Under the pieces are notes generated by a model. That model ran no database searches and had not been told where the DNA came from. It saw only the letters and a program-made list of their open reading frames with translations. A stretch of 64,000 nt of DNA from Albula goreensis (Eukaryota > Chordata > Actinopteri > Albuliformes > Albulidae): assembly GCA_022829145.1 (NCBI GenBank), contig CM040747.1, positions 1,833,948 to 1,897,947 on the forward strand, in the 5' to 3' direction. How positions within the stretch are numbered: the stretch's first letter is position 1; each line of letters starts with the position of its first letter. Below, one piece after another: positions 45,840 through 58,944 of this stretch. The translations under genes were made by a program, and so were the position numbers.

Positions 45840-48800
45840 TCAGGGACAGTGTGTCCGAGGGAGCCTCTGGGGCAGCCCATTAGGCGTAGGGCGATCCTGC
45901 CGGGGAGGCGAGAGCGGGTTGGACTGGGCGGAGCCGTTAACGGACGCGGGGCTAGGCTGGGAGCCGGTGCCAGCACCCGCCCCCTGCCCACGGTTGCCTT
46001 GGTAACGATAGCCGCCGGTCCGGTTAGGGTTCCGGTCGTGGTGCGGGCCGCCGTTGTACCGGTGACCCCCAGGGTGGTAGCTCTGACCCGGACGGTGGTT
46101 GCCTTGGTAACCCTGAGGCACAAAAAAAAAAAAAAAAAAATTGTTATACATATAATGTGTGGTAAAATGTGTAACATAGTTATGGGATTAGTGGATTTCA
46201 AGCTCAGTGGGGTATGTCAGCACTACTGTTAAAGAATAATTTGGGATCATTATAAATAAAATAATCACATAACAGGTTTAGCAGAGCCTTAAGCGGTCTG
46301 TGCAGCTAGAAGAACAGAGAGAAGGCTAACCTGTCTGTGAAGCTGGGTGTAGCAGCAGAGGAAAACCTGTCTGTTTGGTTGGGTGTAGTGTAGCTAACCT
46401 GTCTATACAGTTTGGCAAAACACAGAGAAGGCTAACCCCTCTGTGTGGTTTGTCATAGCATAGCGATGGCTAACCCGTCTGTTTGGTTGGGCGTAGTGTA
46501 GCGAAGGCTAACCTGTCCGTGTGGTTTGGCATAGCGTAGCAAAGGCTAACCTGTCTGTGAGGTTTGGCATAGCACAGAGAAGGCTAACCTGTCTGTGCGG
46601 TTTGGCATAGCAGAACAAAGGCTAACCTGTCCATACGGTTTGGCATAGCGCAGAGAAGGCTAACCCGTCCGTGTGGTTTGTCATAGCATAGCGAAGGCTA
46701 ACCTGTCTGTGTGGCTGGTTGGGGCGGCCGCCGTATCCCGAGGCTTGGGGTGGGGGTGGGGCCTGGGAGATGGGTGGGGCTTGAGACTGCTGGGACGGGG
46801 CCAGTCCCTCCAGGGTGCTGCTGGGGCCGGTGATGGAGGAAGAGGCGGAACTACACCGGGAGCGGCTTGAGTAGCCAGTCTGAGGATGGTACACTGAGGA
46901 AGGGGGAGGGTGAGAGGGCAAGAGAGACACAGAGAGGGGGGAGAGAGAAGAGGGAGACAGAGATGGAGGGGAGGGAACGACAGGGAAAGAACAGAGGGCG
47001 AAGAGAAAGAAATGAAGAGAGGAAGAGAGAGTAGTGAGAGAGACGGGGAGGGAGAGAGAGAGGGAGAGAGACAGACCAAGGGAGAGAGAGAAGAGGGAGA
47101 GAACAGAAGCTGAGTCACACTGCAGATGTCTGTGGGACACACTGGTCTATATTGCTGTCACGGTTATTTATTAGTTTGTTTTACAGGTAATGACTGAGTA
47201 AGACTGGGACTAAAGGCAGTGGTCAGAACACACAGATGACAGTGTTTAAACATCCTGGAACCTTCTGAACAGCACACTAATGAGAGTCTGAAAGGAGAAC
47301 ACACTGAGTGCTTTGGAGTATAGTTTCTGGAAATTTCCAAAGGTAGCGATGATGAGTGTGCAAGTCTGCACGTGGGCGTCTGTCCTCAGACAGGGTCTTA
47401 CCTTGTCCAAATCCCATGACGCTTTTCTTCAGCGGCTCCAGCTCATACGTGAACTTGACGGCCCTCCCCAGGTCTTCGTCGTACTTGCGTTCGCTTACAA
47501 AGTGCTGCAGGGAGGAGAAAAAAAAAAAAAAAAAAAGCGCAGCGTGAGCTGGAAGCTCGGACTGAACCTGCAGGGAGAGACGGCGCTCCGGCTCACCGTG
47601 ACGCCTCTCAGCTACACACGCACCATCCTGTGCTCTGGAAATAGAACTGTACATTCAGCCAAGCCCCAAAACCAGCACGTCACCCCATGCAGCAGTTACC
47701 CCCACCGTAAAAGTCAGTTTGGGGACTACTCTTCTAAAACAATCGTTTCCAAAACCCAAAACCCTTCTCCCGCGTGCCGTGGCGCATATCTTTGCATGCG
47801 TCACAGGTGTGACGTGGCTTTCACATCGGCAAAGCTACCGCGCAAACAAAGAGGTGTTAGTTTTCCAGCTACTTCTGCAGAGTCACCTGCACCATCTGTC
47901 TCTGATTCTGTTCGGAGTCTGTCTCAGATGAGCCCGACCCACCTAATTTAACGCCTGCTTTTTATCACTTAATGATCCAAAATTGTTTTAAAATATCTCA
48001 CAACAGTTTTTGTGCATTTTAATAGCCCTAATTCTAAGCATGCAACTTGCAGAGTATTTCCTTTTTCAAGGTCGTTAAAATGTCTGCTCTGAGCATTCTG
48101 GGACGGGGACATGTGAATGGATTTCTCTTTTTTTTTTTTTTTTTCGCTCATGCGCCTGCCGCGGATTTCATCAGGCTAAGACGTTTTTCCTCACGGGGTG
48201 CAGTGACGGTCTTGGAGCCGTATCAAAAGTTTGGCATTCCCAAAATTATTCCATGACATTTGCCCATTTTGGCAATGCAAAAATACAAAATTCTTCCATT
48301 TGAAGAGAGCATTAATCCTCTGTAACCCGCTTAAGATTTCCACAGCAAACGTTTGCCAAACTGTGCAACGTTGCAAGGGTTTGGGTTGTTGACGAGCACA
48401 GCGGTTTTTCTGTGGCATTAGAAGAGCATCAAACCGCAACATTAAATGTAATCGCACATTATCACTGTTGGCAAAAATACGCAACTTAACAGTGAGGTTT
48501 TACTGGGAACGTCCTGAAGTTTAAAGAGGAGTCCAGCCCTTTGATGCGCGGTCTGAGTGCTGATCATAAGCAGGTTCCCATGCCTTTTGAAAGGAGCACA
48601 TTTCACATGGGACCACATGGGACATTTACGATTAATTAAAAAATGGAATTAGGTTAAAGGCATACACCAACATTTTGGTACTTAAGCCCTTTTTGTCTGC
48701 TTACAAAGAGTAGAAAAACAGTCCGGTGCCATTTTAATCTCTGTGTGCGCGCGTTCTGCAGAAATCTCCACAAACAATCCACCGGACCGCACTCAAAGTC

Positions 48801-51738
48801 TGTAGGAAATTCCAGGAACACAGCCGAGCTCCAGTCAAGAGCAAGGAAATATTCCTGCGTTTCGCTCATTTTCTCATTTAGCCCTTCTGCTTACAGAACC
48901 ACATCCCAAGGCTGGGGTTTGCAGGATGATTCCCTGACCTCTGATCGAGGCTAGGCTCATCTCCTGCAACATCTGCTGAGTTTCTCTGCTATTGGTAAAC
49001 AAACAAAAGGGCTGAACAGCCAAACTGTAAAATGTCAAAATGCAGTCCTTTAAAATTCACATTATGTGAAATATACTCTATTAAATAGCACTAACACTGA
49101 AAACTTCTTATGAGCCAAATCAACTCATGCATTGCGGATCGACTGCGCAGCTCTGCCAGGGGACTGCAGAGAGACTGCGCAGCCCTGCCGGGGGACTGCA
49201 GAGAGACTGCCCAGCCCTGCCGGGGGACTGCAGAGAGACTGCGCAGCTCAGCCAGGGGACTGCAGAGAGACTGCGCAGCTCTGCCAGGGGACTGCAGAGA
49301 GACTGCGCAGCTCTGCCAGGGGACTGCAGAGAGACTGCGCAGCTCTCCCAGGGGACTGCAGAGTATAAAGTTGGCAGGACTCACTCCTAAATCAGCAGAG
49401 GAAATTCCAGCGATGGGACAGAACATCAGACATAATCACTCTTTCAAACACAGGGAACAAAGGCTAAGCAGAGTACAAAATGGCTTCCAACGAAATAAAT
49501 CACGACCTACTGTCATCTTGCTCATCATTAACGTTATTTATTTTCATAATGATGACTATGATTGGCAGCCCTTGAAAAAACAACGAGAGGAAATCCCTTC
49601 AATCAATCAGCGCGCTTTAACCGACCAATTATTATTATTATTAGGTCCTGAATAGCGGTATGGTTCTTCTATTAGCTCTCCAAAATATGATCATGTGCAG
49701 ATGAAACACGAATGAGGTCAAATCTGATATGGACATTTTCAGTAACTTCTGAAAAAATGTCAGAATATTACCTTGATACATGTTTGAACAATGCAGCTTC
49801 TCAGATCTGGCCCAAAGTACTCTGCTTGAGTAGAACCCTGATATATGCTTAGAATAATTTTCAACCATTTCATATGGACCTGCCCATAACATGTATTTAA
49901 AATGCACCAGACCACCCCAACTGTAACAAGCAGAATGTATTTGAAGAGCCATTTTAAGATGTGTATGTACACCTACATATTTGCATTTAGATTATGTGAG
50001 ATTATAATTTAAGGGCAGTGCAGCTTCACTTGACTCTTTTGGAAACACCAGTCCTGTGGAGGATATGGACCTCATTTGCATTTGTGGAAGTGAATCACCA
50101 GACTCCTCCCCTTGGCTTTGCCCTCGTCAGTGGCAGCATGTGATTGGTTCAGCCTTTGAGGGAGGGAGTGTGTGATTGGCTCAGCCTTTGAGACTCTGTG
50201 TGTCATAGGGTAGGAGTTTCCTGGCGTTCTCACCTTGATGTCTGCGCGCAGCTCGGTCAGCTGGTCCTCGGACATGGACGCAGACTGGTCCGTCAGCCGC
50301 CGGAGCTCCTCTGCCTTCTTCTGCCGGCCGTCCAGGATGGCCACTGCAAAAAGAGCACCAGACTCAGTGTCCGGAGCGGGCATCCATGGCTGGGACCCAG
50401 CAGGGCTCAGCCCCCTCACTGGACCAAAGACTCTTCCACATGACTCTGCATCTGCTGAACAATGACTGGCTGCTTGGGCAAAGCACACCAGATTCTGATT
50501 GGGCAAAGCACACCAGATTCTGATTGGGCAAAGCACACCAGATTCTGATTGGGCAAAGCACACCAGATTCTGATTGGGCAAGCCCTTTTCATGTAAATGA
50601 ATATCCAGCTAAGACTACAATAACATGTAGGCTGCTACATTATGATTAGACATTCTAATTAACCCGTTGACTGCCCTCTCCCATAGTCAAAGAAATAAAT
50701 TGTGAGATTTTCATATTTCACCAAGTTCAGAGACAATTATAGCAGCCAGACTATTATTCTCATATAGGCCTGTAATGTGTGTAAATATGTGTTGGTAGCC
50801 CACAGGTTTGCAAAACGAGAAAGCAGAAATGTGTTTAAAATATTAAAATAGGACATTTAATCTGAGTGGCACTGGAGGCCTGTGGACTTCAATAAACGTG
50901 GGACAATGACGTCAAAACCACAAGAAATTTTAGTTCAGTGGTTAGTGCATCCGACACAGAAGCAGACGGAGCGTCAGCAAAACAGCTGTACAGGTGCAGG
51001 TTGGGTCAGATGATGATCCAGAAAAAGTGTGGGGGACACGTCTCCCCCATCTCCCACGGCTGAAACGCCCTCACCACAGTTACGATTTTAACTGTACTCC
51101 TTGTTTTCTGAAAGCTACCCTTGCTTGTTAGGCATAGCTACCTTTCCAGAGAGCCAGGTCATCCAGCTGTTAGCTAGACAGTAGCTTGGTGGCTCGCTAG
51201 GTGAGGCAAGATAGTTACCATTAATGTACAATCACCTGTGCGGCCCTTTCTCACACAGAGTATGCATTAAAGGTCAATAAGTGCACCCTTGTGCTCACGC
51301 GCGCAGTATTTCTGGGGGCGAAATAAACTCGCTAAGGAGGGGCGGCAGAAAGCAGAGAAGGTGCTTAACCCAGCCTCTCTCCGCACTCAGGGCAGAGGGA
51401 GGGAGCTGTCATCGCTGGGCAAGATGGAAGGCCCAGGGCAGCAGGACCATCTACATCAAACAAAGCGGCCACGCTGTGGAGGACATTACGCGCTCCGGTT
51501 GCTACGGAGATTTAGACATCATGATTGCAGCAGCTGAAAGCCGTTAGGGATGGGCTGCCGTTGGGGGTGGGGGGTCTGAGGGATTTTCTCATCCAGCCAG
51601 AGAGGGGGTGGGGGCAGGAGGGAAAGAGTGCACCAGACAGAGGCAGCACTGAGGTAGAGGAGGAGGAGGAGTAAGAGGGGGTCTGTCAGGGCAGAGGAAT
51701 GCAGTTTCAGAAACTGTAAGAGGGATTAGTGTGCCCCC

Positions 51739-51788
<50 letters not shown>

Positions 51789-53305
51789 ACGCAGAGACAC
51801 GCACGTACGCACAGACACACACACTCATACACATCACGCACACACCCCCACACACACACCTCAATCTCAGCACAAAGACACCATTCACTGTGCAGACACC
51901 TGAGCTCAACGCTATTCAGGGTTTCCAGCTCCCCCTTGGGGGGGGGAGAGAGAAAGGGCAGAGAAAGAGGAGAGAAAGAGGAGAGAAAGGGGAGAGAAAG
52001 GGGAGAGTGGCCTACATGCAGAAATATGCATTCTTGCACAGTCATGTTTGGTTACATCCAGGACAGTGATCCACACTGGGTTTTTGTGCGCGCTGAAAGT
52101 GCGCTCATTTGAACTTTGACCTCCATTCAGGAGCACAGGAACACCTCAGCCTCTCAGCTCCTCTGAAACCTCCGGGATGCTTATCACGTCACATCTCTGG
52201 GCAGGTTGCCATGGTAACCATCTGCCTTTACACATTCAAAACGGGTTTTTGGAATCTGCTTCCCTTCTTGATTCAAAACTTAAGACATGGACCTAGGTTT
52301 GAGCTTTCTTGCTTTTTGCCTGAGGAAATTCCTGCCAAAAGCCCAAAAAAAAAAAAAAAAAAAAAAGATGAAAATAAAAAATAAACTCCGCTCAGAGGGA
52401 TACGGTGAACGCCTCAGGCCTGGAGGGGCTCTGGTTTTGGGAAATTAGGGTTTATACAGATATGGTGGATTTATCTACAATATACTACCTGCGTCAAGAA
52501 GCACAACACAGCGGTGAACTCTTCTTCATATTACGACACTTGGGGGATAACTAGAAATTTCAGAAATGACCTGAAATTTCCAAACACAAGATCCAAGCTT
52601 TTGTGTGTATAATAGCATGCTAATGTATCTGAGGGGCGGGGCAAAATACACCAGTATATATAAATACTGCAATACCAAAATGACCAGCACAGGAAAATAT
52701 GTAGGGTGACAGCACGGACACCATTTTGTATTTTATTTGGCTATTCAAGATTTCGTCATTCTAGTTAAAGCCGTACAGTCTGTGAAATGAATCCCTTATT
52801 TGTCAAAAAGACTGAAAAGTCGATTTGAAGTTTATTGCACCAAATCTTCAAATATTTTTTTCTTCTTTCTTTCAACACTGAACCCACAACTACAGAAAGA
52901 TAAGCCTGTCTGTTATCACTGGAGAGCTGAGTGACACAGCGATGGGATCCTTCGGTTCACACCAGATAGCCCCTTGTTTCTGCGGATATATGATCAGCAG
53001 CAGGGATTTGAAATGGAAACCCAATGCCCCACTAACCTCAATGACATTTATTTTTCTTTGAGCAAACACTGTTTGAGCATCTGGTAATGGTGTCATGGGG
53101 GAGTGAGCTAGGCTGGGGTTGGGTGAGAAGGCTGGGCCATGTGGGGGGGAGGGGGTTTAGTAGGCATGGGGTTGGTTTGGACCACTGGGGGGGGTTAGGC
53201 GTTAGGTTTGGGGTTTGGATCAGGGAGCCTGGGGTCACACTTACTGGCTTCTGCTTTGACTTTGTCCATTTCGGCCAGCAGGGCCACCTCCCGGTCCATC
53301 AAACT

Positions 53306-53343
<38 letters not shown>

Positions 53344-54212
53344 CAAACCCAGGTCAAATCGATTCCAGAGTCTGACATGATAACCATACCTGCTGGCGTG
53401 ACACAGATAAGATAGAACCTGCACTTTGTTTTTTGGCTAACCGTGCTTGCCTTCCGTAACCAGGAAGTCTGAGAAGTGCCGCTTTAAAAGCAGTTTGGAG
53501 GGAGGGGAGAGTCGTGGAGACGGCGTTATATTGTGTTAGGAGGCAGAGCAGGATTAGACAGGCGCTAGCGGGTGATCCCCCAGAGCAGCACTGCGCTAAG
53601 AGTTTGTGAGCAGATAGTCAGACACACACAGATGACATTTAACCCTTCCTTGGAGCTGCTGTGTCACACTGCAGGTTGTTTTTTATTTCCACACAGGGCA
53701 GAGACCTGCACCGTGCTCGCAGACACAAAGTTCATGTCGCGTTGGCCCAATGTTTGTCTGGGGCCCGGTCACCTGAATAGTATCAGCAACCCCCCCCCCC
53801 CCTTATTTTGGAGTTGCATTTCTACTCAAGTGTAATCTTTTTGAACTGCGCGAACCACTCACACACACTATCAATGCTCCAATAAAGAAAAAGCACATAC
53901 ACACACGCACGCACACACACCAGCTGTGTCAGTGTTTGAAGTTCAAATACAATTTTATCTAAAAAAAAAAAAAAAAAAAAAAAATCATTACTTAAATAAT
54001 TCAATTTTCAACTTTTTTTTTTTTTTTGGTTACTATATCTTTAAGCAGATTTTCAGTCATTTTTAAAAAAACCCTACAATATTCAGAATGAAGTATCCCT
54101 TCCATAAAGGAACTCAAATGACTCACATCCAGGATGGCAGAGAGACAAAGACAGAGACAGACAGAGCGACAGAGACAAAGCGAGAGAGGCAGAAAGAGAG
54201 AGACAGACAGAC

Positions 54213-54255
<43 letters not shown>

Positions 54256-57200
54256 AAGCGACAGTCTGACAGACAGATGGATTCTGGGCGGATAGGAACG
54301 GGCACACACCAGCTCTGGAGCTCAGCGAAGGTCTGCTTCATCCGTTTGATGGAGGAGTCCATCTCATCCTTTACCACCACCCTGTAGCGGGAGAGCGAGG
54401 CCGTGCAGCGCTGGAGGTCCTTCACAGAGCGGTCTATGTTGGGTGCTGTGGGGGGGGGGAAGGGGCAGAAACCCAAATGTGGTCAAGGGCCAGCTGGGTG
54501 GCCCACTCAAGTCTAAGGGCATGGATTAACGCTAGTAAAACACTAAGAAGAAAAATTCAGAGATCATCTCCACTGGAAAAAAAAAAAAAAAAAAAAGATT
54601 TAGTCTAGGGCTCGGCTTGACCCACGTCTGAGAACAGGGCCCTGACTGACCTATCACAGCTGTGCAGCTTCCTGATGCCTTGAACACACTGTTTAAATAC
54701 TGAATATAAATCCTCCCCATTAAATGTGCAACTCTTCAAGGACTGAAAAACACCAACCATAACAATAAACACATTGATAAATCACATTAGGTTATTACTG
54801 ATTAAACCCAACATTACGGCCTTCCTGTCCGAGTCTGAGCAAGGAGAGGAATTAGCATGTGAACGTTATGTTCCTTAGTGCTACTGAACCACCGATTACT
54901 ATGCAGCATCTCAGAAGTGTCAGAGCGGCAGGGCAGTCTACAAAATGTGCTTAAAGAAGTTAAATATTGATTATATTTAAATATATGAAGTGGGACACAT
55001 TAATCTGAACTGGGCCCTTCGCTCCTGAACTCTGAGGTGAGGGATGGAGGCTGCCTCAACCCTCAACTTTCACCCAGAAGTCAAAACTCATGGACAAGAC
55101 CCGCTCTGATTTTCACAGTTAACGGCACTCAATACGGTCAGCATTTTCCTTTTTTGCCTAGTTCTGCAGAACATATGAATTTACTTTCAAAATCTAGAGC
55201 TGTGCATTTGAAAAGGCCATATGTGAAAACAATGAATTTGGAGACAAAAATGAAATGGTTTCTCAAAAAAAAAAAAAAAAAAAAAAAACTCTTCCAACTC
55301 TTTTGCGTTTGATTAATTACTCAACTTGATTTCTCCATGTTGGAAAATGCTGGAATTCAGATTTATGTATTTGTGGGAAGTATAAATACATGGAGGGCTT
55401 GAGCTAGTTTGGGCTTTAAGTTCTACAGTCTGAAAAAATCACTTCCTCAAATGATTACGGGTTTCTCCTCACACTTTGCATGGGACCATTTAAAAAACTT
55501 ACACTAGAAAAAAAAACAATACTATTGCTTTTAATAAGGGTAGAATGGTGCGTAAAAACCAATGACTATAAATAGATACGGGAAAAAAAAAAAATTAAAA
55601 AAATGTCACACACTGAAGAAGGCCGCTTGCTGAAACGTTTGTGTGTTCTGTTCCCCTATTGCTCTTCGATTAATAAATAAGCATATAAGCATTATTTGCA
55701 GAAAACTTGCTAACGAGACATTCAGAAGCAGAATGCTTCTGGCAGGCACACCCCACAGAGTCGGAGGCGCGTACAGAAAGCTTTTGAGAGCGGACGGAAA
55801 AAAGAAAAAGGCTCTTTGATGCAGCTGCTGGACAGATGGCATGACATTGCCGCCTTGTCCTTCCGCCGTCCACACGAACCGTATGTCCCCTAACGGCCAG
55901 CTGGACAGAGATACCACATGACGCAGACTGCGACCCGAATCACAAACATCATCCGCCACCCTATTCTTCGCTGGACCAAGAGAGGAACAGCAAAGTCATT
56001 TCTACAGCGTCCAGACGAATGTGAGACACAAACCGGATCTGATACCATCAGTAGGTGTGACAGGCAAAATAATATCAAAATGGAGGACTGGACCTCCCTC
56101 TTACCTATCTTCTTGTTGCTGGCTGCTCCGTGCTGGCTGTCATCAGGGAGCAGCTGGTAGGAGGCGGGGGGTTGGTGGCCGCTGGAGGAGGGTCGGGGGC
56201 GGGACTTGTTGCCACGGCCACCCTGGCTGCTTCGGCCCCCATGGCTCAGGTGGGAGGCCTGGCTAAGGGGTCTGGGTTTGGCGTCCATCTCAACGCCTGA
56301 TGGGAAAGCAGACAGAAAAACCATCAGCTTTTCCACAGAAAGCGACTAAACCCAACACCAGTTCTGTGCTTGAAACAGGAGCGTTTATAAACCTTGGCTG
56401 AAATGTCACACCTGGATTCAGGTGTGTGTGGGCACGCAGTTCCCTGCAGGTACCTGAGGTGGCGTCAGAGAGGTCAGGCGTGGCGGGCTCCGAGTCTAGC
56501 TCGGCAGCGTCCAGGGAGGCGGAGTCCAGCTGCTCGCTCAGAGAGTCCAGCGAATCCCCGTCCAGCACAGAGCCGTTGGCATGGAAACCGTTGATGGCGT
56601 CCTTGGCATCGGACGGAGGGGCGGGTCCGGCCGGTTCTGGCTCGGCCTGCTCAGGCTCGGCGGGGGTCTCGGGCTGGGGTTTGGGCTTCGGCTTCTTCTT
56701 CTTGGGCTGGTTACCACGGCAAAGAAACATTCACCATAAAAAAAAACCACAAAGGCTGCTGGAGGTCTAGTTTGAGAGCACAGCCTTTTGGCTGAAGTCT
56801 GATAAGCCGTTAATCAGTGCTGTTATAAAAAAAAAATGGTGAAGAAAAATTGATGGTACAAGATGTACAGGATATTACAGTACAAGTTTGAGAGTACACT
56901 TGCTTGGCAAAAACTGAACGAACCTGGAATATTAAATTCTCTGTTTGGAGATGGCATGGCAACAGCTGGCCTCTTCTGGAAGCAGCTATCTGGGCTTACC
57001 GTGTGTACCGCTACACACTATCAGCATCGGAATTTCTCCGATGAAGATGGAGGAACGGAGAACTTACCTTCTTTTTACCGGTTACACTCCACTCTTTCAG
57101 GATTTCAGCAGCACTTCCTGAAGACAAACGGAAAAAACAAAGGGAGAGATTCAGTCAAACACACCTCACAAGAGCACACACCATCCAATAGAAACACTCT

Positions 57201-58906
57201 TTAGGATAGAACACATTCTGAAGGATATTTGATCTTGCCACAAAATATCATATTCAAAGAAAAGTGCATGAGCATAAAATTATGTTTTTATTAAACAGCA
57301 TGTTCCCTTAGAGAGACTGAGTGTGTTGGACTGAATTGGGCACAATACAAGGTTTACGAAAACCCTATTAACAATTAACCAAGCACACATGCCCTCATTA
57401 TGGTTAAGGTGTGGTTCAAGGACCTTTTTTTAGACAGGAACACTGTGCAGGAATGGCATGTTGAAACACAGAACACGCATTGCTGCCAGAAGACAAATAT
57501 CAGCATGACGGCAATGACAGGACAGGTGCCTTCCGACTGGCCTGGTGACTTCCTTGTTCTAAAAATAGAATCCTATACTTAGCTTTGTTCAAGCCATGAC
57601 ATGGTTATTTTTATTTAGTTGTTTTTTTTTTTTTACGCAAGCACCGGGAGCAAGGTAACAACACAAATACCTTTCATGGTTTCTTTTCTTCTGTACGAGA
57701 CAGGTGAGCGAAAATGATCAGTCTATGACGACGATACCTCAGTACGCTATGCACCACAAAAATGTCCACTAATGACGGAAAACGCGTGATGGTGTGACGA
57801 CAAGCTGTGACACCGCTGAAAAGGCACAGGGGAAAAAGCAGTGATCTCAGTGCGAAGGTTGTGTAGGGGGACACCCCCTTAACCCTCAGAAAGATGAAAT
57901 TCACAGGCCCACCAGAGGCACTGACTCAAATGGAACGGGATGCAGATAAAAGCGTTTCAGATTATTTAAGGCGGGGTGGAGGGGGGGGGGCAGCGCTGGC
58001 TCAGGAATGCTGACTCATGGCTCGGACTGCCAGCAGGAAGCGGGACCGCCTGGAGCCAAAGGAAGGCGGAGGTATCGGGTCTGAGGTGACACCGGGCCTG
58101 TGTGCTGGACGGGGCCCAGAGGATCGTCTGCTGCTGGGCTAGCAGTCAAAGCCCGGCCCAGTGAACCGCCAAAGGAACGGACTCCAGCACTGCCACGTCG
58201 GACCGGCATGCTGTTCTACGGCGCCACCTAAAGGAGGCCCTGTTTAAAGACCCCCAAAAAAATAAAATAAAAAATAAAAACTTCCAATGCTTCTAAGGTT
58301 CTAAGGTTGCTTTGTCTATTCAGGAACCAGTGGCCTAACCAGGTTGTAAAACTGCCAGCTGGAGAGACCAGGGCAAATGCGTCTAATGCCTCATCTGACT
58401 TATAAAAAAAAAAAAAAAAAAAAAAAGTAATCTAGAGTCTGGGTAACCTAGCAACCCAGCAGGATATACAATCACATTCCAAAGCACTGCATTTCCCATT
58501 CAGAACCCAGGTGGACACTCCAAATTGATAGCGTCCTTTTAACTTCCTTACTGGTAAGAAAATAAACAAACTATAAAAAGGTACTGAAACAGCAGAAGGC
58601 CCCTTTTGCGATAAGCAAATGTGCAAAAAAAAAAAAAAAAACAGCTCCAAGCTCCTCGGTTTCTCTCGTTCCCCGTTTCTCCCGCTGATGTCAAAGCCAC
58701 GTTTATGCCACCAATAGAAGACAGTCACAGCGTCCCCAGAGTCTCAACGGCAGGTTCGGTATAGTCCGGTATCATCGTGTAGTGAAACTACCTTCAACGA
58801 AGGCTTGAACGGCGCGGTCTACGCTGTTCTCAAAGTGCTGCAGCACCAGGACGATCTCGTTGTTGCTTTTGTTGGGGACTACAGCTCGGACTGCGTTTAT
58901 CTGCAG

Positions 58907-58944
<38 letters not shown>

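Noticed and set aside
45780-46232. 150-codon plus-strand frame near 46 kb
   Set aside because: It is antisense to the last spats2 exon, whose minus-strand reading is supported by homology and splice phase.
49110-49655. 181-codon frame with repeated ERLRSSARGLQRDCAALPGDC-like sequence
   Set aside because: It arises from a 32-bp minisatellite in a spats2 intron and is open on both strands in several frames.
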